A stretch of DNA of 48,019 nt from JALZUE01 sp051251725 (lineage in GTDB: Bacteria; Pseudomonadota; Gammaproteobacteria; Enterobacterales; Alteromonadaceae), in NCBI GenBank assembly GCA_051251725.1, contig JBPOFN010000033.1, forward strand, positions 1 to 48,019, given 5' to 3'. The position numbers were made by a program, and so were the translations under genes. Below the pieces are notes generated by a model. That model ran no database searches and had not been told where the DNA came from. It saw nothing but the letters and a program-made list of their open reading frames with translations. Shown piece after piece: positions 15,176 to 24,734 of this stretch (the first letter of the stretch is position 1; each line of letters opens with the position of its first letter).

Positions 15176-17969
15176 GCGGGTACCACTTTTTTAAAATTGT
15201 TCTTAAATCACTTTGTTGGATCGGTTTACTAACAAAATCGTCCATTCCAGAGTCGTAACAATGTTGTGAATCGCCGGTCATTGCAGCGCCAGTAACCGCA
15301 ATAATGGGAACTTTTTTCTTGTTAGCCGCCGCCTCTAATACTCTGATAGCTCGGGTCATTTCATAACCGTCCATCATCGGCATATGGCAATCAGTTAATA
15401 TTAGTTTGTAATCGCCATTTAACCATTTGGTTTTACCGTCCTCGCCGTCATCGGCAACATCACAGTGATAACCTATATTTTTCAATTGCATCGCTATTAA
15501 CTTTTGGTTCATCGGGTTATCTTCTACGACTAATATGCCACCTTTTAATTTATTGCTTTGGCTAGCTTCGACCTTAGCGCTGGACGGATTATCTAATGAC
15601 GCCGTTAATTCATCTAAATCTAGATCCAAACCAAAGTCTAAATCTAGATCTAAATCACCAATATCTATTTCTAAGTTTTGTTGTTTGGCTTGATAAATAT
15701 TGTCAATTAATTGCATGCGCGTTAGTGATTCGATATTAACAATACGGACTTTATTAAATTGCTGGCGACCTTGTTCGATATCTTGTGTTGAAAAGGCGAG
15801 GATGAGATTTTGATAACGGGTAGTCGCGTCTAAAAGCGTTGTTAAGCTTTTTATTTCTTGTGCGAGCTCATCAATAATAATAAAAATGGCATCATTTTTT
15901 TCGTTAAACAGCTCGGCGGATGGGGCAATAACGGAACTTACATGCGCGCCTTCGCGTTTTAAGTGGTCAATGATACGTTCTTTACGTTTGTTATTATGGC
16001 CAGAGAAGCTGACTAATTTAACGTTGATAGAATCGAGCTCGGTAATGTCCATCGCGCGGGTTTCTTGAGATTTCCAAAAAGGGATATCCACATCAAAGGT
16101 GGTGCCAACATTTAATTCACTGGTTAAACCTATTCTGCCGCCCATCATTTCCGAGAGCTTACCGCAAATAGCTAACCCTAAACCGGTGCCGCCATATTTT
16201 CTGGTGGTTGAACGCTCGGCCTGCATAAAAGGTTTGAATAAATTCTTTTGATTAACCTTATCGATACCAATACCGGTATCGCTTATTTTAAAATTGATGT
16301 TACTGACATAATTGTTTTTTTCTAATTCTTCAATAAGGAGTGTTACAACCCCTTTTTTTTCTTTGCTTGTACTGGTGAATTTTAAGGCGTTACCGAGTAA
16401 GTTAAATAAAATTTGGCGAACACGCATGGCATCGCCTTTGACAAACGAAGGTAAAAACGGTGACTCAATGACATTAAGGGTGATCTTCTTTTTAATCGCC
16501 ACAGGAATGTATACTTTAATAACGTTATCAACTATTTCTGATATCGAAAACGTCAGTTCTTCAATATCTAATTTGCCCGCTTCGATTTTATTAATGTCTA
16601 AAATATCATTAAGAATAAAAACCAAGTTTTCTGCTGACGTTTTGGCGGTATCAATTAAATCTTTTGCTTCGTAGTTTTGCTTGGTTGATTGTAATAAATC
16701 TAAAGAGCCAATGACGGCGTTCATCGGCGTGCGTAATTCATGGCTCATCATTGACAGGAATTCAGTTTTTATCTGACTGGCTTTTTCAGCCCGTATCTTT
16801 GCTTGCTCTAACTCTAGAGTACGCTTTTGTACTCGGCCTTCTAATTCTGAGTTAAGTTTTTTTAATTTTGTTTGCGTACTTTGGATCGGTGTTTCATCAA
16901 AAAAAATTCCATCGATGCGATAATTATTACCGGCATCATTTTGTCGCACGCGACCCTTGCCAATAAAATATCTTATTCTACCTTTAGGCGATATTGCTCG
17001 AAAGCTTTGTGAAAACATTTTGCCGGTTTCAAGTGAGTTTAATAACGTTGAGCTAACCCGCATTTCGTCTTCTTCGTGCAAGCAACTTGACCATTTATCA
17101 AAGTCACCTGCGTCATCATGGTTTAGTCCAAACATTTTACTGGTTAAAATGTCCCAGCCCCAAACCCAGTCGTTTTGTAAATTTAACTCCGCGTGCCATT
17201 TGCCAATTTTTCCGATATCCATGGCTATATTATTACTTTCAATGGCATTGGTTAGCTCTTGTAATATCTTCTTAGTATGTGAACAATCTGATAACGTGCC
17301 CATAGTGCAGATGGGGTTATTATTCTTATTAAGAAAGGTTTCTCCTTTGATACTAAACCAGTGAATTTCACTATTAAGCACCATACGAAATTCAAAATCT
17401 AAAGGAATTAACGAGCTGATATGAACATTGAGGTAATTTTTAAATAGCTCTTTGTCTTCGATATAAATTGCATCAATAAACATTTGCCAAGTGAGTTGTT
17501 GCTCAATATTTATTTGGATAATTTCTTTAAATTTATTGGAAAATGTCGCTGCTTTATTGGCAATATTATATTCCCAAATACCAAAGTTGGTCGCAGCTAT
17601 AGTATTTGTTAGCCGAGATAGTGAATTTTCTATTTCCCAGTAGTCATGTTGCCAATTTTTTTCTTTAGTAACTAAGACCCAATAATATTCATCAAGCTCG
17701 CTGGTGTTAATATTTAAGCGCATGATGTTATTAATATTTTTACTTTTATGACGGTATACGTAGATTTTTGAGCCGTTAGATATATTTTTTACATGATTAT
17801 TTTCTAACGGATGAAAATATTCTAATAAATATTGATGCTCTATTTCATGGGCAGAAATATTTAGTAAGCGAGTCAAGGGACTGTTTACCGCTTGGATCAG
17901 ACCATCTTGTTTCACTAATAACATTGGGAAAGGATTAGCATGTAATAACTTATGTGACTCCTGCAACAT
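15168..17969 (-). CDS. Hybrid sensor histidine kinase (multi-PAS, HisKA, HATPase, two receivers)
   Basis: 933 residues without an obvious membrane segment, so probably cytoplasmic. Order: PAS-like (~8-100), PAS (~105-230), PAS/PAC (~245-370), a coiled coil (~370-400), HisKA with H410 (MMSHELRTPMNAVIGS), HATPase (N box FNLLGNALKF, G1 ISDTGIGI, G2 YGGTGLGLAI), a degenerate receiver (~655-775), an LD-repeat linker (~780-800), and a canonical REC (~815-933) with D860 (LILTDCHMPMMDG). GGAAACGG precedes the ATG on the minus strand. It is the first gene of the relay operon. The signal is unknown; three PAS-type modules suggest a cytosolic, possibly redox or small-ligand, input. Confidence 0.93.
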   Translation of the reverse strand: MLQESHKLLHANPFPMLLVKQDGLIQAVNSPLTRLLNISAHEIEHQYLLEYFHPLENNHVKNISNGSKIYVYRHKSKNINNIMRLNINTSELDEYYWVLVTKEKNWQHDYWEIENSLSRLTNTIAATNFGIWEYNIANKAATFSNKFKEIIQINIEQQLTWQMFIDAIYIEDKELFKNYLNVHISSLIPLDFEFRMVLNSEIHWFSIKGETFLNKNNNPICTMGTLSDCSHTKKILQELTNAIESNNIAMDIGKIGKWHAELNLQNDWVWGWDILTSKMFGLNHDDAGDFDKWSSCLHEEDEMRVSSTLLNSLETGKMFSQSFRAISPKGRIRYFIGKGRVRQNDAGNNYRIDGIFFDETPIQSTQTKLKKLNSELEGRVQKRTLELEQAKIRAEKASQIKTEFLSMMSHELRTPMNAVIGSLDLLQSTKQNYEAKDLIDTAKTSAENLVFILNDILDINKIEAGKLDIEELTFSISEIVDNVIKVYIPVAIKKKITLNVIESPFLPSFVKGDAMRVRQILFNLLGNALKFTSTSKEKKGVVTLLIEELEKNNYVSNINFKISDTGIGIDKVNQKNLFKPFMQAERSTTRKYGGTGLGLAICGKLSEMMGGRIGLTSELNVGTTFDVDIPFWKSQETRAMDITELDSINVKLVSFSGHNNKRKERIIDHLKREGAHVSSVIAPSAELFNEKNDAIFIIIDELAQEIKSLTTLLDATTRYQNLILAFSTQDIEQGRQQFNKVRIVNIESLTRMQLIDNIYQAKQQNLEIDIGDLDLDLDFGLDLDLDELTASLDNPSSAKVEASQSNKLKGGILVVEDNPMNQKLIAMQLKNIGYHCDVADDGEDGKTKWLNGDYKLILTDCHMPMMDGYEMTRAIRVLEAAANKKKVPIIAVTGAAMTGDSQHCYDSGMDDFVSKPIQQSDLRTILKKWYPHA
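15601..15660 (-). repeat. Low-complexity Leu-Asp linker repeat in the hybrid kinase
   Basis: The stretch DLDLDLDFGLDLDLDEL joins the degenerate and functional receivers and is built from repeated CTAGAT-type hexamers. The DNA looks slippage-prone. Confidence 0.7.
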
Positions 17970-18032
17970 ATTGGTACCGTTTCCAAAATCTATTTAAATT
18001 AACCGCTTATTAAAAGAATAGTAGTAAATTAT

Positions 18033-18098
18033 TTTTGTGCTGATTTATTTTATTATTACTGACACTAGGTGGTTAAAAATTAACGAAATTACCGGCAA
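18033..18098. repeat. Dispersed intergenic repeat, copy A
   Basis: The core GACACTAGGTGGTTAAAAAT (18061 on), continuing through TTAACGAAA and ACCGG, also occurs at 41895. A less conserved T-rich left arm (from 18033) matches 41867 on. It contains the palindrome TTAAAAATTAA. It lies about 165-230 bp upstream of apbE and is non-coding. Confidence 0.75.
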
Positions 18099-18261
18099 GT
18101 GTGTGGTTGCTAAATACAGCCACAGACGGGTTTGGTTTGGTTTGGCTTATAACAACGGATAGCGGGTTAAATCAGGTTGTATTACCGTGCTTTATTTAAA
18201 ATATGATGGAATAAAAAAATTAGCACTTTTTATCGTGAATGTTTTGTTATTATCGTTCTAG

Positions 18262-19254
18262 GTGTTTTCTTATTTACGTAAAAATTTTATGAAATATTTT
18301 GTTTGTTGGCTGTTATATTTTTTATTACCGATTAATAGTGCTTATGCCAACTGGCACCAGAAGACTTTTCATGTCATGGGAACAGCGGCTAATGTTGAGT
18401 TTTGGCATCACGACCAAGCTACGTCATTAAATTTGATCCGCGCAGTTGAAGCGGAAATGGAACGGATTAATCAGTTGATGAGTCCTTATATTGAAACCAG
18501 CGAACTGGCTAAAATCAATAAAAGTGCAGCACTCGCTCCAGTTGTTATAAGTACTGAATTATTTAATTTAATCACGGTCGCAAACCAGATTTCTGAGCTG
18601 AGTCAGGGCGCTTTCGATATTACTTATGCCTCTATTGGTTATAAATATCAGTATCGCAACAAGGTAAAACCGAATGAGCAAACAATCAGCCAAAGTTTAA
18701 ACAAAATCAATTATCAAGGTATTAAGCTTGATAATGTTAAAGAAACCGTGTTTTTTACTAAAGCCGGAATGAAAATTGATTTGGGCGGCATAGCGAAAGG
18801 TTATGCGGTCGATAATTGTTTAAAAATATTGAAAACAGCAGGTGTTAACCATGGTTTAGTAAGTGCGGGTGGTGATACTGGTTTATTAGGTGATAGGCGG
18901 GGGCGTCCGTGGATTGTTGGTATTAAACATCCGCGCGCGGCAGATAAAACCGCGGTACATTTACCTTTAACAGATGAAGCAATATCAACATCTGGCGATT
19001 ACGAACGCTATTTTATTGAAGACGGCGAGCGTTATCATCATATTCTCAATCCTAAAACGGGTAAGTCGGCGCAAGCCGTGGTTAGTGTTTCTGTGATTGG
19101 CAAAGACCCGACCATGGTTGATGCGCTGTCGACCACTTTATTTGTTTTAGGGCTAAAACCGGCAATGGCATTGATCGATTCATTAGCTGGTTATGAAGCC
19201 ATTATTATAGATAAACAGCAAAGACTGCATTTCTCAACAGGGTTAACGCAATAG
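18262..19254 (+). CDS. apbE: FAD:protein FMN transferase (ApbE)
   Basis: Transfers FMN from FAD to a Thr/Ser of exported flavoproteins. Signal peptide with hydrophobic core FVCWLLYFLLPINSAYA. ApbE motifs: HVMGTAANVEFW, KIDLGGIAKGYAVD, SAGGDTGLLG, ISTSGDYERYF, HHILNPKTGKSA and MVDALSTTLFVLG (metal- and FAD-binding). About 330 residues, the family norm. GTG 18262 gives a good basic n-region; ATG 18289 is the alternative and neither has a strong ribosome site. It is monocistronic next to a block of exported heme and thioredoxin proteins. I see no NqrC/RnfG-type gene or FMN-binding domain in the window, so its substrate is probably elsewhere or of an unrecognised kind. Confidence 0.95.
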   Translation: MFSYLRKNFMKYFVCWLLYFLLPINSAYANWHQKTFHVMGTAANVEFWHHDQATSLNLIRAVEAEMERINQLMSPYIETSELAKINKSAALAPVVISTELFNLITVANQISELSQGAFDITYASIGYKYQYRNKVKPNEQTISQSLNKINYQGIKLDNVKETVFFTKAGMKIDLGGIAKGYAVDNCLKILKTAGVNHGLVSAGGDTGLLGDRRGRPWIVGIKHPRAADKTAVHLPLTDEAISTSGDYERYFIEDGERYHHILNPKTGKSAQAVVSVSVIGKDPTMVDALSTTLFVLGLKPAMALIDSLAGYEAIIIDKQQRLHFSTGLTQ

Positions 19255-19334
19255 CCAGATAGCCGCCTAGCTATAGTAATAGTAATGACCTTGAGATATT
19301 CAGTTATCAAGGCCAATATGAAGTCAGCGCAGCG

Positions 19335-20942
19335 TTAGGCTTGATTCATAGTCCCTGTCACTATCGGTTGAAATGCCGTTAACGAGTCTAACATGGTGGA
19401 ATTACCTAAACCTTGTCTGGGCACTAAGTTATTAAATTGTCCTTGCTCACCATGCAAGGCTAAATAATTTAATAACACGGTTTCCACTAATAAATTCACA
19501 TTATTTGCTGATGGCGCAGACGCGGTGTCAACTGATGCGTCAGGGCGCATAAAACCTATTTGCTGATTACGCGCCATTTGATCTTCATTGGCACCGATTA
19601 ATTGTGGTTTGCCATTAGGATTAAATACCAAGATAAATGCCGCGCCTGTCGATGAATTATCACCAGTCCATTGACCTTTTCCGCGACCTTCCATTGATTC
19701 ATCTATTCGACCGTTACTGGCAACTGAGCCATCGCTGAACACATACATCATCAGCGGTATATTCTTTCTGGCGGCATACTCTAAACACGCTCCCATGCAA
19801 CGGCCAGCTCGTAAATCTCTTAATTCGCCAGTTCCTCGATCGCCGGTATGGTAATCGAATCCGCCCATAGTGACAGTGCCGGCACCTGAAAATCCATTGA
19901 CTACAAGTTTCATAATTGAAGCTGTTTTTTGAAATTCCCGTTCAGCGTCAAATTCCGCTAAGTTAAAAATACCAGCAGGGCCAACAATATCTGGATCGGC
20001 AATAGGATTAAGTGTTGAAGGGTCGCCAAAGCGATCGGCAATATCTGCACTTTTAACATAACCGCAATTAATTAAATCTTTGATCACTTCATCACGGGTT
20101 ACTTGGGTATTTACTTGCGACATTTTTTGCGCGCTGATCCGTTGAATACTTTCCATAACAGTGACCGCATCTTCTTGCGATAATAAGTTAAATAAATCAC
20201 CGACATCAACTAGACCGGTAACATCGGTTGGTCGGTCAATTTTTGTTGGCCGTTTATTAAGATCAAGAAATGTTTGTGAGGCCATCGAATTACCACCAGA
20301 GTCAGTATTTCTAGAACCCACTAACGGCATTAATGAACCGTTGGCACCTGCATGCGCAATAGCATACATAGGATTATGGGGATTATTACTGGTATCGTTA
20401 TCTGAGCGGCTTGGAATGACAGCACCATTGATTTTTTCAGCGGTTTGTGGCGATACTTTTTCTAAAATACCCCGTAAAAAAGCGGAGTCGGAATGAAAAG
20501 CTAAGCCGAGATCGGTATTAATAAAATCAGACATACCGGAATCAGGGTTGGCAAAGGCAGGGGCCATATCACCGGGTAAACCGAGTTTGTTATAACCGGC
20601 TGTTGAGAGAAAGTCTTGCTGCCCCCCTAAACCGCCAACTAAAACATTTGAGCCCGCAATGTTAGCACCGCCAGCAAGATCAAATGCAATAAAAGGAACT
20701 TTACCTGCACCTTGAACGGCAATGCCGCAACTGTCGCGCAACGCTTGTATATCTGATGATAATGCGGCGTTTGCTTGGTTCGGCGCTGCCAATAGGCTAG
20801 CAATAGACAAACCAGCAACAACACTACCACCGGTGCGTAAGCCAGAAGCGATAAAATCACGACGAGTCATGGGTTTACTATGATCGGCAAAGAGCAATGG
20901 GCTATTAGGGTGAAAGTGCGTTGGCTTTTTCATAAATGACAT
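19335..20942 (-). CDS. Tat-exported DUF1501-like protein
   Basis: 535 residues with a twin-arginine signal (M-T-R27-R28-D-F-I), followed by a hydrophobic stretch ending ANA. This implies folding, perhaps with a cofactor, before export. The body resembles DUF1501 (sulfatase/alkaline-phosphatase-like fold): an early FIAFDLAGGANI, a central TMGGFDYHTGDRG and a late MYVFSDGSVASNGRID. It is third in a tight minus-strand operon after two heme-motif proteins. This trio resembles the DUF1501/c-type cytochrome pairs common in marine bacteria. ATG 20933 (MKKP) is an alternative start with better Shine-Dalgarno spacing. Activity unknown. Confidence 0.75.
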   Translation of the reverse strand: MSFMKKPTHFHPNSPLLFADHSKPMTRRDFIASGLRTGGSVVAGLSIASLLAAPNQANAALSSDIQALRDSCGIAVQGAGKVPFIAFDLAGGANIAGSNVLVGGLGGQQDFLSTAGYNKLGLPGDMAPAFANPDSGMSDFINTDLGLAFHSDSAFLRGILEKVSPQTAEKINGAVIPSRSDNDTSNNPHNPMYAIAHAGANGSLMPLVGSRNTDSGGNSMASQTFLDLNKRPTKIDRPTDVTGLVDVGDLFNLLSQEDAVTVMESIQRISAQKMSQVNTQVTRDEVIKDLINCGYVKSADIADRFGDPSTLNPIADPDIVGPAGIFNLAEFDAEREFQKTASIMKLVVNGFSGAGTVTMGGFDYHTGDRGTGELRDLRAGRCMGACLEYAARKNIPLMMYVFSDGSVASNGRIDESMEGRGKGQWTGDNSSTGAAFILVFNPNGKPQLIGANEDQMARNQQIGFMRPDASVDTASAPSANNVNLLVETVLLNYLALHGEQGQFNNLVPRQGLGNSTMLDSLTAFQPIVTGTMNQA

Positions 20943-20985
20943 CCAATTAAATTTTTATTTAGCTTATGCAAAGTTAGTGTCTTGG

Positions 20986-23412
20986 TTATTGCACTAATAC
21001 GGCCGCGCTGGCCAATATCGCAGTACATGATGCTTTCGCAATGGTTTTACTGCGCTCGCTTTCACAATTATCAGCGCATGACGATAAACGGGTGATCAAG
21101 GCACTTATTTCAGTTTCTACCGTCGCTTTATTGGGTTGGGAAGAAATATCTAACGGCATTAACTTATCGATTAATAACGTGATAAATGCCGCGCGATTAT
21201 CAGTGTCGTAAACGGCGGTAGGGGCTTGATCAAAGTCGACCGCGGGGAACCAACTGCTGCGAATAGTGTTATTTTCAATCGCGCTATCACAATAAGCAAT
21301 CGCTAGCTGAGTTACTCCCATTTGCTGGGCTGAGATAAAAGTTTCAATATTATCAATACTAGGAAGCTGTCGTTGCACGAGTTGATAGGTGTTTTTTACT
21401 TTTTCAGTTTGCGCAGGTACGGCTGTTAAGGCACTCATGGTAGCATTTAATTCAGCGAAATTTTTAATGCCAATATCTGCCGTGCTAGTGTTTGATGGTA
21501 ACTCAGCGGCTGTAATAATTTCGCCAGCAACCGTGATATTACTGAATTGTCCTAATGTTTCAAAAGAAAGAAAAAATTCGTCATTTTCTGCGCTTTTATC
21601 AATTCCGATAATAGTACCCAGTGTTGAAATAGGAAATGGTGTGGCAATATCTTGGGTTGATGAAATAGTAACATCGACATTACTAAACGCTTGTCCCTGC
21701 GGGTTTTCTTTACCATTTAAGCCAAGTTTAATACCGGAGATAGTAATATTTTCAGCTAAGGTGTTATTGTCTAAATTAACAATTGCCGGGCTATTAAAAA
21801 GATAACTGTAATTATCGAACTGACTGACTTCAAAAACGATATAAGTATTCGCTAGGTTAACTTGTTCACTAATTGAAAATAATAAATAGAATTTTTCACC
21901 CACGCCAATATCATAATTTTGTTGAATTTGCGCTTGGGTTAATACGGTATTATAAATCGCGAGCAGGCGAATACTGCCTTGCCAAATAAAATTATTACTG
22001 GCTTCTTGGCCGAGAATTAAAGCAAAACTATCATCCCAAGCGGCTAATGGCGCAATTTCGTTATCGGTTACTTCAATCAATTGCCCGTTAACATAAAGTC
22101 GTCGGCCAGTTATCGCGTCATAAGTTAATACCACATGTTGTAGTGTCGCCTGTAATATTTCATCGTCGTCTGGTGTGCTCAGTGCGGGAATACCGTTTGC
22201 TGAGGTTAGCTCATTACGCAACATAAAATCATAGTTGTATTGCGTTTGCCCTAAAGTGAAATTACGCTCACCAGCACTGGCGGAATAGCTAACAATTCGA
22301 GCGGGACCTTCTTGTACGACATTGTTGGGTGTTACCCAAGCTTCGAGCGAAAATTTTCCGGTCGCTGTGATTAAGTCATGTAGTTTTTTACTGGTCGCAG
22401 TACTTGCTTGCGCTTTGCCATTATTGAACTGTATGCCCCAACTTCCTAACCATTGATAATCCCCGCTTAAGGTTAAATTAGCTGCGGGGCTGATGCCTGA
22501 GGTGTCGTAAGCAGTATTACTTTCGCCAGTTTTAAATTGATAAAGTGCAATAACGTCAGTTTCAAACCGTCCGCCACTAGAAGCGACCACACCATCGGTT
22601 AATTTTAATGCTTTTGAAATAACCATTTCTTCTGCAATAGTATTAGTCTCTAAAGCTTCACTTAACGCTGTGATAGCGGTGAGCATTTCATTACTATTAC
22701 TTTGACAATTACTCCAGCAATTATGAAATTCTGAGCCTAACCTGATCACTAAACGAGATTGTGTTGGATTATCAATATTCATCACTCTTTGGCTAGCTAA
22801 ATACGCTTGTTCAATATCTTGACTGGCAAAAAAGGGCGATTGTGCATTGGCAGCCGATTCTTGATGACAATTAGCGCAATAAGTTTGTACGACAGGGTAG
22901 ACATGGCTGCCAAATAAACTCGCTGATTGTGGAAAGCTTTTGCTGGCTCCGGCATCTCGAATGATGGGCGCTTTTAGCTCAACAGTATTGGCAACACTCA
23001 CTTGCTCATCAGCCCAAAGTTTTATCCATTGGCTCATAGTTTCGCCGCAGGCAAGGTCGCTACCTAACCAGCAGTTATGGCCTGAGGAAACTTTATTAAC
23101 CAGTCTCGATAATTCGGGGTTACTAAGATTAACCAACGATGTGGTGGCGGCATACGCTAAATTAACGTCATCATGGCGAGTAAAATAAGGCGCTTGATTA
23201 TCTAAACGGTGACAACCGCCGCATTTATCGCTGCTTGAGATATTATCCCATAAATAGGTTTTGTAACGTTGAATATCATCTGTTTGCGCTGCCGGTCCAG
23301 TATAAACGTTTGATAAAACTTCGTTTTGTACTTCAGGTTTACTTTCAACTGTGCTTTCGCCACAAGCGCTTAATAATAATGAGAATAAAATAATTTGAGC
23401 TAAGTTTTTCAT
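20986..23412 (-). CDS. LamG-domain lipoprotein with two c-type heme motifs
   Basis: 808 residues. Signal peptide with lipobox LLSAC (C17). Two CxxCH heme sites are C64-GG-C67-H68 and C179-AN-C182-H183, each with a downstream 'HNCW' repeat (SSGHNCWLG, SEFHNCWSN), so the N-terminal ~280 residues are two copies of one cytochrome-like module. A LamG/concanavalin-like domain follows (~300-500: FSLEAWVTPNN, HVVLTYDAITGRRLYVNGQ). The C-terminal ~300 residues are unrecognised. ATG 23412 is chosen over the upstream TTG because GGGAG is optimally placed and the lipobox then fits. It is probably attached to the outer membrane. It starts 2 nt after the stop of the preceding gene. Confidence 0.85.
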   Translation of the reverse strand: MKNLAQIILFSLLLSACGESTVESKPEVQNEVLSNVYTGPAAQTDDIQRYKTYLWDNISSSDKCGGCHRLDNQAPYFTRHDDVNLAYAATTSLVNLSNPELSRLVNKVSSGHNCWLGSDLACGETMSQWIKLWADEQVSVANTVELKAPIIRDAGASKSFPQSASLFGSHVYPVVQTYCANCHQESAANAQSPFFASQDIEQAYLASQRVMNIDNPTQSRLVIRLGSEFHNCWSNCQSNSNEMLTAITALSEALETNTIAEEMVISKALKLTDGVVASSGGRFETDVIALYQFKTGESNTAYDTSGISPAANLTLSGDYQWLGSWGIQFNNGKAQASTATSKKLHDLITATGKFSLEAWVTPNNVVQEGPARIVSYSASAGERNFTLGQTQYNYDFMLRNELTSANGIPALSTPDDDEILQATLQHVVLTYDAITGRRLYVNGQLIEVTDNEIAPLAAWDDSFALILGQEASNNFIWQGSIRLLAIYNTVLTQAQIQQNYDIGVGEKFYLLFSISEQVNLANTYIVFEVSQFDNYSYLFNSPAIVNLDNNTLAENITISGIKLGLNGKENPQGQAFSNVDVTISSTQDIATPFPISTLGTIIGIDKSAENDEFFLSFETLGQFSNITVAGEIITAAELPSNTSTADIGIKNFAELNATMSALTAVPAQTEKVKNTYQLVQRQLPSIDNIETFISAQQMGVTQLAIAYCDSAIENNTIRSSWFPAVDFDQAPTAVYDTDNRAAFITLLIDKLMPLDISSQPNKATVETEISALITRLSSCADNCESERSKTIAKASCTAILASAAVLVQ

Positions 23413-23414
23413 GC

Positions 23415-24734
23415 TTATTCTCCCATGCAATAATTGCCAACTTCGGCAAAAACACGTTTTAGTTGATAAGCATGCTGTTTGAATGAGGCCGTGGTTGCAG
23501 TAACCGCAGCAATATCGTTGGCGCTTTCGGGCTCACGTAAACAAACATCTTTAAATACTTTTTTCACCTGGCATTGGGCAAATGCTTCACTATTGGCTAA
23601 TTCTTCCCCAAGAGATTTCGCCCCTTGGCCTTTGCCGGCTAGGCTATTACTCCAACCTAATTTGGTATTTGCGCCGGTGCGCCAGTAGTTATCCCATTTG
23701 TCGTCAGTGGTAATATAACCATAAGGAAAAGTAGTGTTGTTGTTATGATATTTTGATTGAACTCGAGTCCCCGTTTGGCTATTAATTTGCCCTTGGCCAT
23801 TGTAGCTCAGCTGGCCGCTCAGACCGGTTGGATCATTATCCCGATCAAATTGATATTCATAATAGGCAAATGCTTGTGCCAGTGGATCCATGCCGCTATG
23901 GCAAGCAATACAATTATTGAGAAATAAACGGCTGTCTCCGCCTGGACTTCGGCTGATGTCTTGTCGGATCCTGTCCGGCGGTAGGGTATTATCTTTTAAT
24001 GGTTCTAAATCAGTACATAAATGATTCATTAGTGTGAATCGTAACATTGCTCTGTTTGTGCCTAAATAAAAGAAAGCTTGTGCTGCGGCGCGACTAGTTA
24101 AAACACCAGCGGTTGCATCACTGGGTAAACCATTAACACTCGACTGAGATGTTTGCACTAAATTAGCGGCTAAGTCAGTAAAATTTTCATCAAGGGTTTG
24201 GTAATGAAGATTGTTGGTTAAGCTAATTGCCGGTAAACCTAAACGAGTGTCACCAACATAAGTCATATCTGCTTGTAATATTTCTCTAAAGTCTATGTCA
24301 TCTCGAACCATGCCAATGATGGTGGCGCTGTAATCATTTAACGGCAAAAATAGATCTTGTTCTTTATTTGTCCAAGGGGTGGCAAAGAGCTTTAAGGTGG
24401 TGCGATAAAAGTCGGGTGATTTCATCGCTTCATAAGCGGCAAGAATCGCTTCGTTATCATCGAGTAGACTGGTCATCGTGATAAGTGTTGCTTCATCAGC
24501 AGGAACGCCAGCAATGCGCTCATGTAAGCGTTTAGCTTGTTCTAACGTACCTGCATGATTTGGTAAAAAACAACTCGCAGCTAATGATATTAACAAACTA
24601 TAGCGAGTAATTGATTGCTGTAGAGTTTTTGGTTTTTTTAACGTTTGGTATTTTTCAACCGAATTAGTTGAAGTGACTTTGATGTGATTGTTTAACACAA
24701 TGCCGATTACTTTTTTTAAAAGTAACATCCTCAT
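23415..24734 (-). CDS. Exported protein with one CxxCH heme motif, first gene of the DUF1501 operon
   Basis: 439 residues. A strong GGAGG lies 7 nt before the ATG. A hydrophobic segment at ~45-58 (LLISLAASCF) is a signal anchor or a late signal peptide, after an unusually long basic N-region. A single heme-type site C275-IA-C278-H279 lies in FLNNCIACHSGMDP, a context resembling planctomycete-type cytochrome domains (DUF1588/DUF1592 style). The C-terminus has paired cysteines (AQCQVKKVFKDVCLREP). I do not recognise a catalytic domain. It is followed after 2 nt by the LamG diheme lipoprotein and then the Tat protein, so the three products probably work together in the periplasm. Confidence 0.75.
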   Translation of the reverse strand: MRMLLLKKVIGIVLNNHIKVTSTNSVEKYQTLKKPKTLQQSITRYSLLISLAASCFLPNHAGTLEQAKRLHERIAGVPADEATLITMTSLLDDNEAILAAYEAMKSPDFYRTTLKLFATPWTNKEQDLFLPLNDYSATIIGMVRDDIDFREILQADMTYVGDTRLGLPAISLTNNLHYQTLDENFTDLAANLVQTSQSSVNGLPSDATAGVLTSRAAAQAFFYLGTNRAMLRFTLMNHLCTDLEPLKDNTLPPDRIRQDISRSPGGDSRLFLNNCIACHSGMDPLAQAFAYYEYQFDRDNDPTGLSGQLSYNGQGQINSQTGTRVQSKYHNNNTTFPYGYITTDDKWDNYWRTGANTKLGWSNSLAGKGQGAKSLGEELANSEAFAQCQVKKVFKDVCLREPESANDIAAVTATTASFKQHAYQLKRVFAEVGNYCMGE

